DNA of 15,223 nucleotides, taken from the NCBI GenBank assembly GCA_050015815.1, contig JBEKAR010000025.1:1-15223 (forward strand). The letters run 5' to 3'. A model generated the notes under the pieces. The model made no database searches, was not told the DNA's origin, and worked only from the letters and a program-made list of their open reading frames with translations. Every line of letters begins with the position of its first letter. Position 1 is the stretch's first letter. This DNA is from JAJRAL01 sp050015815. GTDB lineage: Archaea; Thermoplasmatota; Thermoplasmata; Methanomassiliicoccales; UBA472. Shown here piece after piece: positions 5,747-12,553 of the stretch. A program made the translations under genes and the position numbers.

Positions 5747-7084
5747 TCATGCTTTCCCGCACTCTACGTCCTTGAAGCAGCCCTCTAGAATGTCCATCGC
5801 CGAATCGATCTCGCCCGTCGTCACCACGAGCGGGGGTATGTAGCGCAGAGTCGAGCGCCCGCATCCAATCACGATGAGACCGCGCTTGAACGCGAGCGCC
5901 TCGATCCTATCCCTCTCCTTGACCGCGTACTCCTTGGTACGACGGTCCTTCACGAGTTCCGTTGCCTGCATCAGTCCGAATCCGCGGACATCACCGATTA
6001 GATTGAAACGCTCAGCAAGCTCTTCGAGGCGCTTGCGGAGGTGCTCGCCCTTCCTACTCGCCTGTTCCACCAGTCCCCTCTCTTCGATTTCGTCAAGCGT
6101 CGCCAGGGCGGCCGCACAGGCGAGAGCGTTCCCACCGAACGTGTTGGAGTGTGCGCCCTTCTTCGTCCAGTCGAGCTCCTTGCGGAATATCGTCGCGGCG
6201 ATCGGCACGCCTGAGCCTAGAGCCTTCGCCACGCACATCACGTCGGGCACGACGTCGTGGTGCTCGATCCCCCACATCCTTCCAGTTCGACCCATTCCCG
6301 CTTGTACCTCGTCGTCGACGAAGAGTATCCCATACTTCTTGCATAGAAGGGACATCTGCTGCACGAACTCCGAGGGCGGGACGATGTAACCCCCTTCGCC
6401 CTGGATCGGTTCCATGAAGAGCCCGGCGATCTCGTCGGGAGGCAGGAACGATTCGAAGTAGACCTCTTCGAGCACCTTGGCGCACCAGATCCCGCACTTC
6501 GGATACTCAAGCTTGTAGGGGCAGCGGTAGCAATTGCCGTAGGGGATCCTGATCACCCCAGGCACCTCCGGGAAATATCGTTCCTGTTGCACCGTCTTGC
6601 TGCCAGTGAGGGAGAGCGCTCCGAACGTGCGCCCATGGAACCCTCCGACGAAGGAGACGTAGCGCTTTCTCCCGGTAGACCAGCGCGCGAGTTTCATCGC
6701 CGCCTCGACCGCCTCCGCGCCAGAGTTGCTCAAGAACACCTTCTTCTTGCCGCTGCCTAGCGATGCCTCGGCGAGCCTCCTTGCGAGTTCGGCCTGAACT
6801 TTGTAGTAGAAGTCCGCGCCGGCGAAGTGGGAGAACTTCTTTATCTGCTCGCACACCGCCCCCGTCACCCGTTGATTGCAGTGCCCCACGTTCATGACCG
6901 CGACGCCGCTTACGAAGTCGATGTACGAATTGCCGTCCACGTCCCAGACGGAGGCTCCTTTCGCGTGGTCGACGACCAGCGGATTCCCCTTGGTCGACGT
7001 CGCGAGGTACTCCTCATCCTCACGGACGATCTTCTTCGCCTTCTCGCCCGGGGGCTCGACCCTGATAGAAGGGACCTTCGTCAT
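5747..7084 (-). CDS. Class III PLP-dependent aminotransferase/racemase, Thermococcales-type
   Basis: 445 residues of the fold-type I, class III family (acetylornithine/GABA aminotransferases). The cofactor motifs are complete: SGAEAVEAAMK (121-131), FHGRT (149-153), EPIQGEGG (225-232), DDEVQAG (257-263), the Schiff-base lysine K287 in VAKALGSG, and HSNTFGGN (312-319). Residues 185-201 hold four cysteines (C185-x2-C188, C197-x3-C201) in NCYRCPYKLEYPKCGIWC, an insertion I associate with Pyrococcus-type enzymes that include GABA/ornithine aminotransferases and amino-acid racemases. The standard argD is a separate gene at 7967-9151, so this paralogue probably acts on another amino acid; which one cannot be read. 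The ATG at 7084 fits the family N-terminus; the frame is open to 7207, but that extension crosses the promoter. It is convergent with tRNA-Thr. Confidence 0.88.
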   Translation of the reverse strand: MTKVPSIRVEPPGEKAKKIVREDEEYLATSTKGNPLVVDHAKGASVWDVDGNSYIDFVSGVAVMNVGHCNQRVTGAVCEQIKKFSHFAGADFYYKVQAELARRLAEASLGSGKKKVFLSNSGAEAVEAAMKLARWSTGRKRYVSFVGGFHGRTFGALSLTGSKTVQQERYFPEVPGVIRIPYGNCYRCPYKLEYPKCGIWCAKVLEEVYFESFLPPDEIAGLFMEPIQGEGGYIVPPSEFVQQMSLLCKKYGILFVDDEVQAGMGRTGRMWGIEHHDVVPDVMCVAKALGSGVPIAATIFRKELDWTKKGAHSNTFGGNALACAAALATLDEIEERGLVEQASRKGEHLRKRLEELAERFNLIGDVRGFGLMQATELVKDRRTKEYAVKERDRIEALAFKRGLIVIGCGRSTLRYIPPLVVTTGEIDSAMDILEGCFKDVECGKA

Positions 7085-7117
7085 GCGCACCGCTCCGCTG
7101 AACAATGGCAGGTTGCC

Positions 7118-7125
7118 ATTAATAT
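7118..7125 (-). promoter_or_regulatory. TATA box for the class III PLP enzyme
   Basis: The minus strand reads ATATTAAT, about 37 bp upstream of the ATG at 7084, implying a leader of about 10 nt. A GGAG at 7093-7096 could serve as a ribosome-binding site. Confidence 0.5.
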
Positions 7126-7231
7126 GGTTCGCGGTCGACCGGCCTCGCCAGCCTTTGGAAACGAGCAGCCAGAAAAGATACTGCAGTCCATGCGTTCCGG
7201 CTGGCACTCTAGAAAGTCAACGGTTCGAACG

Positions 7232-7918
7232 TCACTCTTCGACGTTCTCGACTTCCTCGGCCGACTCGATCATCCTCGTCAGGATCGAGTATCCGTAGAT
7301 CATGTCCGCCTCGTTCATGATGAATATCGTGTCGGTGTAAACGCTCACGGTCTCGACGACGTTGACATTGTTCTCGGCAAGATTCGAGGCGAGGAACGCG
7401 AACACGCCGCTCGTCTCGACGATCCGTTCCGGCGACTTGACCGTGATCTCCACTAGGTCTTGCCTGACCTTCAGAACGTTGTCGCGGCCGACGGCGTTGA
7501 CGACCTCGTTCTTCAGCTTCTCGTCAGCGATGATTGTAATCGCCTGGGCGCCTTGGATCACCTGCATGATCGCCTTCTCGTTGATCAGCTTCTGGAAGAC
7601 GGACTCGAGACGGTGGAGCACGGTCCAATCGTTCTTCGCCGTGACGATGCATATCTTCGTCTTGACCTCTAGGCGGGAATTCGCGAGGATGCGCAGGATG
7701 TCGCGCTCGTGATCGCTCTTTGCGAGCTTCACGGCATAGCGACGGCAGGCAATCATTACTGCCTCCTCGTTCTTGATGGCCAGGTCCTTCATAATCTGCC
7801 TAGCCAAGGAAGAGTAGTTGATGAGGTCCTTCGAGATGCAATCCTTGATCGAAGGGTGCGCGTCGATGTAGACGCGCGTGCGCTCGGCTATGCTCTCTTT
7901 CTGGGCCGGCTCCTTCAT
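7232..7918 (-). CDS. ACT-domain regulator of amino-acid metabolism (COG2150-like)
   Basis: 228 residues. The N-terminal part (about 12-66; HPSIKDCISKDLINYSSLARQIMKDL then EEAVMIACRRYAVKL) is helical and looks like a small DNA-binding or winged-helix-type unit. Residues 85-150 form an alpha/beta region, and residues about 156-220 make an ACT domain, the common amino-acid sensor (VEITVKSPERIVETSGVFAFLASNLAENNVNVVETVSV). The arrangement resembles the archaeal group described as predicted regulators of amino-acid metabolism with an ACT domain (COG2150); this is from memory. It follows argD by 48 bp but has its own strong TATA box. Its place at the end of the arginine operon suggests it senses arginine or a related amino acid; this is inference. 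Confidence 0.75.
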   Translation of the reverse strand: MKEPAQKESIAERTRVYIDAHPSIKDCISKDLINYSSLARQIMKDLAIKNEEAVMIACRRYAVKLAKSDHERDILRILANSRLEVKTKICIVTAKNDWTVLHRLESVFQKLINEKAIMQVIQGAQAITIIADEKLKNEVVNAVGRDNVLKVRQDLVEITVKSPERIVETSGVFAFLASNLAENNVNVVETVSVYTDTIFIMNEADMIYGYSILTRMIESAEEVENVEE

Positions 7919-7943
7919 AAGGAGAGAACGAAAAGAATGGGCG

Positions 7944-7951
7944 TATTTAAA
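7944..7951 (-). promoter_or_regulatory. TATA box for the ACT-domain regulator
   Basis: The minus strand reads TTTAAATA, the best TATA match in the window, centred about 29 bp upstream of the ATG at 7918. The transcript would have a leader of about two bases. It sits in the short gap after the argD stop. Confidence 0.65.
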
Positions 7952-7966
7952 TCTGTTCCGTCGGGG

Positions 7967-9151
7967 TCAGGCCCTGGTCAGGAACGATTCGAAGGTCAGG
8001 TCGAACGCCCTCATCGACTGATCACTGATGATCAACGGCGGGACCAGGCGGAGCGTCGTCGCGTGCGCCACGTTCGTCAGTTGCTTGCGAGAGAACGCAT
8101 ACGCCTTCAGCTCTTTCGCCCTCTCGTCCTCCATCTCGATGCCGATCATCAGGCCCTTTCCCCTGACCTCTTTGACCCATGATCTGTCCTTCGAGAGGGA
8201 TCTGAGCCTAGCCATCCACTCCTCGCCCTTGGTCGCCGACCGCTCCACCAGCTTCTCCTTCTTCAGCGTGTCGATGACCGCGGTGGCTACCGCGCATCCA
8301 AGCGGATTGCCTCCGAAGGTGGTGCCGTGGGTACCGGGAGCGAACGCCTTCGACATCTCGTGGCTCGAGACGATGGCGCCGATGGGATATCCTCCGCCGA
8401 GGGCCTTGGCACAGGTGACGACATCGGGGACGATGCCGAAGTGCTCGAAACCGAACCAACGCCCCGTTCTGCCGAACCCGGTCTGGACCTCGTCCATGAT
8501 TAGCACTGTTCCAGTGTCCGTGCAGACGTCCCTCGCCGCCTTCATGAAATCCTTGTCGCCGAGAATCACGCCGCCCTCGCCCTGCAGTGGCTCGAGGATC
8601 AGCGCGGCCGTCTCATTCGTCACGCTGCGCTTCAGCTCCTCAACGCTGCGGTAGTCGATGTACTGGAACGCCTTTGACAGCAGCGACTCGAACCCGACCT
8701 GGTACTTCGTCTGCCCCGTCGCGGCGAGAGCGCCAGCGGTGCGGCCGTGGAACGAGTTCTTCGTCGAGACGAACTTCGCGCGCCCCGTGCGTCTGGCAGC
8801 CAGCTTCAACGCGGCTTCGTTGGCCTCCGCTCCGCTGTTGACGAAGAGCGAGACCGACAGGGGCCAGGGAACGATCGAAGCGATGGCCTCGGCGAGCTCG
8901 ACCTGCTCCTTGACCTGGTAGAGGTTCGAAACGTGGATCATCCGCTTCGCCTGCTCGGTCACCGCCTGCACGATCGCGGGGTGATTGTGCCCGAGGCAGT
9001 TCACCGCGATGCCCGCCACGTAGTCGATGTATCTGCAGTTGCCGAGGTCGAAGAGAAACTCGGCCTCCCCCCTCTCGAAACAGACGTCCTCGCGTGAGTA
9101 GTTCTGGAATAGGTACGACGCGCCGAGACGCTTCACATCCTCGAGTTCCAT
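7967..9151 (-). CDS. argD: Acetylornithine aminotransferase
   Basis: Converts N-acetylglutamate semialdehyde to N-acetylornithine with glutamate and PLP. 394 residues, the usual length. Motifs are NSGAEANEAALK (105-116), FHGRT (134-138), EPLQGEGG (187-194), MDEVQTGFGRTG (219-230), the PLP lysine K249 in CAKALGGGYPIGA, and TTFGGNP (277-283). It follows argB by 13 bp, and argJ upstream implies acetylated rather than LysW-bound intermediates, so ArgD rather than LysJ fits. The start is uncertain: the ATG at 9151 has GGAG three bases upstream, whereas a GTG at 9160 has GAGG two bases upstream and adds three residues. It may also serve in lysine synthesis, as some ArgD enzymes do. Confidence 0.95.
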   Translation of the reverse strand: MELEDVKRLGASYLFQNYSREDVCFERGEAEFLFDLGNCRYIDYVAGIAVNCLGHNHPAIVQAVTEQAKRMIHVSNLYQVKEQVELAEAIASIVPWPLSVSLFVNSGAEANEAALKLAARRTGRAKFVSTKNSFHGRTAGALAATGQTKYQVGFESLLSKAFQYIDYRSVEELKRSVTNETAALILEPLQGEGGVILGDKDFMKAARDVCTDTGTVLIMDEVQTGFGRTGRWFGFEHFGIVPDVVTCAKALGGGYPIGAIVSSHEMSKAFAPGTHGTTFGGNPLGCAVATAVIDTLKKEKLVERSATKGEEWMARLRSLSKDRSWVKEVRGKGLMIGIEMEDERAKELKAYAFSRKQLTNVAHATTLRLVPPLIISDQSMRAFDLTFESFLTRA

Positions 9152-9164
9152 TCTCTCCACATCC

Positions 9165-10031
9165 TCAACCTTTTATCATTCTTGTTCCCGAATGAACGTC
9201 AGTGAGCAATTGTGCGGCGATCGCTCCTATGGACTTGCCGTCGATCATGTGCGCCACCTTCACCCCTCCTTCGACGGCCGTTCGGCACGCCTCCACCTTC
9301 GGAATCATTCCGCCCGTGACCACGCCCTTGCGGACGAGGTAATCGAAATCCGATGAACGGAGGAGTGGTATGACCGTTTGCTCGTTCCCCATCTCCATCA
9401 TCAGACCGGGAACGTCGGTGACGAGCAACAGCTGGTCTGCCTTCAATGCCTTGGCGATGTGCGCCGCGGCCGTGTCGGCGTTGACGTTCATCAGCGATCC
9501 GGGTTCTGAGCCGCAGATGGGGAACAGGACCGGCACGGTTCCGGCGCGGAGCAGCACGCGCAGCCTAGAGGGGCGCACCTGGATCACCTCACCGACGAGG
9601 CCGAGGTCGACCGCCTGCTCCTCGCCCCGGTCCTCGTTCAAGATGACTGGCGGCATTTTGCGGCAAACTATTGTGTCGCACTCCGCTCCCATCATTCCGA
9701 CGGCCTTGACACCGGCGGACTCCAGGGCGCAGACTATCTTGCCGTTGATAGTTGAGAGAACGTCGATTGCAACCTCTAAGGCAGCGGCATCGGTCACTCT
9801 CAGCCCAGCCACCTTCTTCACTGGGAGGCCGCGGCGCTGCATCTCCTCTGATATTTCCGGACCTCCGCCATGCACGATGACAGGAGAGAGTCCGGCTGCG
9901 ACGATCTTGCGGATCTCCTTTGCGAGCGCCCTTAGATCGTCTTCGCCCGCGACGGAACTGCCGCCGATCTTGATGACGACGACCCTTCTCTTCTCGCCGT
10001 CGTTCGGGCCTGGAACGGGATCCTTCTTCAT
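9165..10031 (-). CDS. argB: Acetylglutamate kinase
   Basis: Phosphorylates N-acetylglutamate, the second step of the acetyl pathway. 288 residues of the amino-acid kinase fold. Visible motifs are the phosphate-binding KIGGSS (K21), HGGGP (54-58), GLRVTD (76-81) for substrate, MNVNADTAAAHIAKAL (181-196), TDVPGL (205-210), and GGMIPKVEA with K245. The end SGTRMI matches the family's usual last motif. There is no N-terminal helix of the kind linked to hexameric arginine-inhibited kinases, only a short charged lead (KKDPVPGPNDGEKRR), so feedback control by arginine is not evident. The ATG at 10031 has GGAG six bases upstream overlapping the argJ stop, nine bases away, so translation is probably coupled. 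Confidence 0.96.
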   Translation of the reverse strand: MKKDPVPGPNDGEKRRVVVIKIGGSSVAGEDDLRALAKEIRKIVAAGLSPVIVHGGGPEISEEMQRRGLPVKKVAGLRVTDAAALEVAIDVLSTINGKIVCALESAGVKAVGMMGAECDTIVCRKMPPVILNEDRGEEQAVDLGLVGEVIQVRPSRLRVLLRAGTVPVLFPICGSEPGSLMNVNADTAAAHIAKALKADQLLLVTDVPGLMMEMGNEQTVIPLLRSSDFDYLVRKGVVTGGMIPKVEACRTAVEGGVKVAHMIDGKSIGAIAAQLLTDVHSGTRMIKG

Positions 10032-10040
10032 TCCTTCTCC

Positions 10041-11270
10041 TCAAGTTGTGTAGGAGGCGTTGATGCGCACATAGTCGTAGCTCAGATCGCAGCCCCAGGC
10101 CTCTCCTCTTCCATCTCCAACGCCGAGCTCAAGCATGATCTGGATGCGCTTCTCATGAAGGATGCCGCGCGCAGTCCTCTCATCGGGCGATTCCGGGAGT
10201 ATCGAAGGAGCGCCGTTCTCGAACAGCACCACGCTCACTCCGTTCTTCAGCGTCAGTCTTACCTTTGCGATGTCGAAGTCGCTCCCCGAGTTGCCCAGCG
10301 CCGCCAGTATGCGGCCGAAGTTCGGGTCTGCCCCAAAGACAGCGGCCTTAACCAGATTGGAAGCGACGACCGAACGCGCGGCGGTGCGCGCCTCACTATC
10401 GTCTTTCGCACCCGTCACGATGACCTCGATCAGCTTCGTCGCCCCCTCGCCGTCGATGACGATCGCCTTGGCGAGCGACTTGGCGATGAACGAAACCCCT
10501 TCCCAGAGTGCCGGATCATCATCGGCCGGAGCGCCCCCGGCGGCTCCATTGGCAAGGAACGCGGAGATGTCGTTGGTGCTCTGGTCCCCGTCGACGTTTA
10601 TTACGTTGAAGCTCGAATCCATGACCCTCTGCCACTGAGCGCTCACGTCGCCCTCGATGCTCGCATCCGTCGTGACGAAGCTCAGCGTCGTCGCGTGAAG
10701 GGTCCTCATCGCTGGAGAGATCATTCCGCTGCCCTTCGCGATGCCTGCCACGTTGGCTACTGTTCCGTCGCTCAGCGTCACCTGGCAGGCGAAGCTCTTC
10801 AGGCGGGTATCAGTGGTCATGATCGCCTTCGCCGCCTCCACATCCGCCTCGGTCCCGCGTTCAAGTTGTTTCACTGCGAGCGCGATTCCGGGTACGACCT
10901 TCTCCATCGGCAGGAAGCGGCCGATCACACCCGTGGACGCGACGCCGACCTGTTTCGTTTCGAGCGAGAGCGGCCCGGCCACTGATGACTGCATCGTCCT
11001 CGCATCCGCGATGCCCCTTGCACCGGTAAGGGCATTGGCGTTGCCTGAGTTGATGACGAAAGCGCGCAGCGTGCGAGGCGAATCCTGCATCATCACCTCG
11101 ATCGGCGCCGCCCTGGCCTTGTTCTGAGTGTAGGCCAGAGCCGCTACCGCGGGAAGTTCAGAATAAATGACCGCCAGGTCAAGCTTGTCCTTCTTGATGC
11201 CGCTCTTGACGCCTGCGGCCTTGAAACCCTTGGGCGTCGTTATTCCGCCCTCGATCGGCTGTACGCTCAT
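10041..11270 (-). CDS. argJ: Glutamate N-acetyltransferase / ornithine acetyltransferase
   Basis: Transfers the acetyl group from N-acetylornithine to glutamate, making ornithine and recycling acetylglutamate. 409 residues. Family marks are STGVIG (112-117), AKGSGMISP (178-186), NVDGDQSTND (225-234), FGADPNFGRI (312-321) and the end YTT. The precursor is normally cut before a threonine in the sequence MATML; here the region reads PAMRTLHATTLSF (186-198), four residues longer, with T194 in ATTLSF as the likely nucleophile (T190 and T195 are alternatives). Whether it also uses acetyl-CoA cannot be told from sequence. It starts at the ATG 11270, three bases after the argC stop. Confidence 0.95.
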   Translation of the reverse strand: MSVQPIEGGITTPKGFKAAGVKSGIKKDKLDLAVIYSELPAVAALAYTQNKARAAPIEVMMQDSPRTLRAFVINSGNANALTGARGIADARTMQSSVAGPLSLETKQVGVASTGVIGRFLPMEKVVPGIALAVKQLERGTEADVEAAKAIMTTDTRLKSFACQVTLSDGTVANVAGIAKGSGMISPAMRTLHATTLSFVTTDASIEGDVSAQWQRVMDSSFNVINVDGDQSTNDISAFLANGAAGGAPADDDPALWEGVSFIAKSLAKAIVIDGEGATKLIEVIVTGAKDDSEARTAARSVVASNLVKAAVFGADPNFGRILAALGNSGSDFDIAKVRLTLKNGVSVVLFENGAPSILPESPDERTARGILHEKRIQIMLELGVGDGRGEAWGCDLSYDYVRINASYTT

Positions 11271-11273
11271 TCC

Positions 11274-12293
11274 TCATACCCCCAATCCTGGAAAGTCCAG
11301 GCCCGTCTTCTGCGGCAGACCGAGCATCAGGTTCGCGTTCTGAACGGCCTGACCGCTGCCCCCTTTTACCAAGTTATCGAGAACGCTTATCACGACGAGG
11401 TTCCTGCCGCATGCCTTCTCGAGGCCGACCTCGCAGTAGTTGGATCCGACGACGGAGGGGATTGACGGCGACTGTACGATCCGAACGAAACCGTCTTCTC
11501 CATAGAACTTCGAGTAGGCCGCCACGAGCTGCTCCTTGCTCGTCTCCTTCTTCAAGCGGACGTAGATGGTGCAGAGCATGCCTCTGACGATCGGCATGAG
11601 GTGAGGTGTGAAGACCACCTCGACGCTGGACGAGGCGAGGCGCTCCAACACCATCTGGATCTCCGGCGTGTGGCGGTGGCAGCTCACCTTGTACGGGATG
11701 AGCGATGCGCCGCAGGTCGGATGATGCGTCATCTTGGTCAGTTCCTGACCGGCCCCGGAGGTGCCGCTCTTCGCATCGACTATCGCGGTGTGTTCCACCA
11801 GCCCGTTCGCGAACAGGGGCGCGAGCCCGAGCGAGGCGCAGGTCGGGTAGCACCCCGGGTTTGCCACGAGCCTGGCCTTCGCAATCTCTTTCCCGAACAA
11901 CTCAGGGATGCCGTACGCCGCTTTTCCCAGGTTGCCCGGGTCCCTATGCTCGAGGCCGTACCATTGCTTGTAGGTCTCAGAATCGCGCAGACGGTAGTCG
12001 CCGCTGAGATCGATGATCTTCGTCTTCGTCTTCAGTAATCTGGGGACTATATCCATCGAGGCGCCGTGAGGCGTCGCGACGAACGCGATGTCGAACTTCT
12101 CTCCTTCCGGTAGGCTCTCTACGAAATCGAGGTCCACGAACCCTTCTAGGTTGCCGTGGGTCTTCGCGACCTTCGTTCCTGCGAGTTGCCTGGAGGTGAT
12201 CGCTTCGAGAGTGATGCGAGGATGCCTGCACAGCAGGCGGGCGAGCTCTCCGCCGGTGTAGCCGGAACCGCCAACGATCGCTGCCTTTGCCAT
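11274..12293 (-). CDS. argC: N-acetyl-gamma-glutamyl-phosphate reductase
   Basis: Reduces N-acetylglutamyl phosphate to the semialdehyde with NADPH. 339 residues, family length. The dinucleotide loop is GGSGYTGGEL (8-17), the catalytic cysteine is C148 in NPGCYPT, and the active-site histidine lies in HRHTPEI (206-212). The C-terminal KGGSGQAVQNANLMLG is typical. The GTSGAG (177-182) and NPGCYPT context favours ArgC over the related LysY, and argJ next door agrees. It is the first gene of argCJBD, with intergenic gaps of 3, 9 and about 13 bases. The ATG at 12293 is preceded by AAGGAAG. The leader is about 70 nt if the TATA at 12385-12393 is used. Confidence 0.96.
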   Translation of the reverse strand: MAKAAIVGGSGYTGGELARLLCRHPRITLEAITSRQLAGTKVAKTHGNLEGFVDLDFVESLPEGEKFDIAFVATPHGASMDIVPRLLKTKTKIIDLSGDYRLRDSETYKQWYGLEHRDPGNLGKAAYGIPELFGKEIAKARLVANPGCYPTCASLGLAPLFANGLVEHTAIVDAKSGTSGAGQELTKMTHHPTCGASLIPYKVSCHRHTPEIQMVLERLASSSVEVVFTPHLMPIVRGMLCTIYVRLKKETSKEQLVAAYSKFYGEDGFVRIVQSPSIPSVVGSNYCEVGLEKACGRNLVVISVLDNLVKGGSGQAVQNANLMLGLPQKTGLDFPGLGV

Positions 12294-12384
12294 CTAGTCT
12301 TCCTTTTCCCGCCGACCATGATCGGGACGACCCTTGCTACGCCCGACATGTACCGACAACATGAGGCCTGCCGATTAAGAGGTT

Positions 12385-12393
12385 CTATTAAAA
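12385..12393 (-). promoter_or_regulatory. TATA box for argCJBD
   Basis: The minus strand reads TTTTAATAG. A start near 12362 leaves about 69 nt of leader. A small palindrome CATGT-N7-ACATG (12347-12363) lies right at the predicted start. A second AT-rich spot (complement 12373-12379) is a weaker alternative. Confidence 0.5.
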
Positions 12394-12438
12394 GCGTGAT
12401 GACCCGTTCTAGACATTTGCGATTTCTCGCTGTTTTCG

Positions 12439-12472
12439 CCGGGACGATGGTAGTCTGGCCTGACTGTCCCGG
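12439..12472. promoter_or_regulatory. Candidate shared arginine operator (CCGGGAC-N20-GTCCCGG)
   Basis: Perfect seven-base arms at 12439-12445 and 12466-12472 flank 20 bases. The centre (about 12455) is 66 bp from the centre of the argC TATA and 68 bp from that of the argG TATA, so it lies almost exactly midway between the divergent promoters. A protein bound here could control both arms of the pathway. No known archaeal arginine operator was matched. Confidence 0.4.
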
Positions 12473-12517
12473 TAAGGACTTCCTCCGCTCGTGTCTGTCG
12501 GAAAGTGGGCAGCAATA

Positions 12518-12527
12518 CTTAATAACC
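12518..12527 (+). promoter_or_regulatory. TATA box for argGH
   Basis: CTTAATAACC is centred about 31 bp upstream of the argG ATG at 12554, implying a leader of about four bases and supporting that start over upstream alternatives. Confidence 0.55.
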
Positions 12528-12553
12528 AGGTCCGGAATGTGGCCCAGATTTCC

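Noticed and set aside
10155..10985. Long open frame on the plus strand opposite argJ (276 codons)
   Set aside because: It lies wholly antisense to a well-supported argJ. Such frames are common opposite GC-rich genes, and the translation has no recognisable family character. The same applies to frames opposite the reductase, argB and argC.
5747..12293. LysW-type lysine/arginine pathway
   Set aside because: No LysW-like small acidic carrier gene is present, and argJ shows that the acetyl-recycling route is used.
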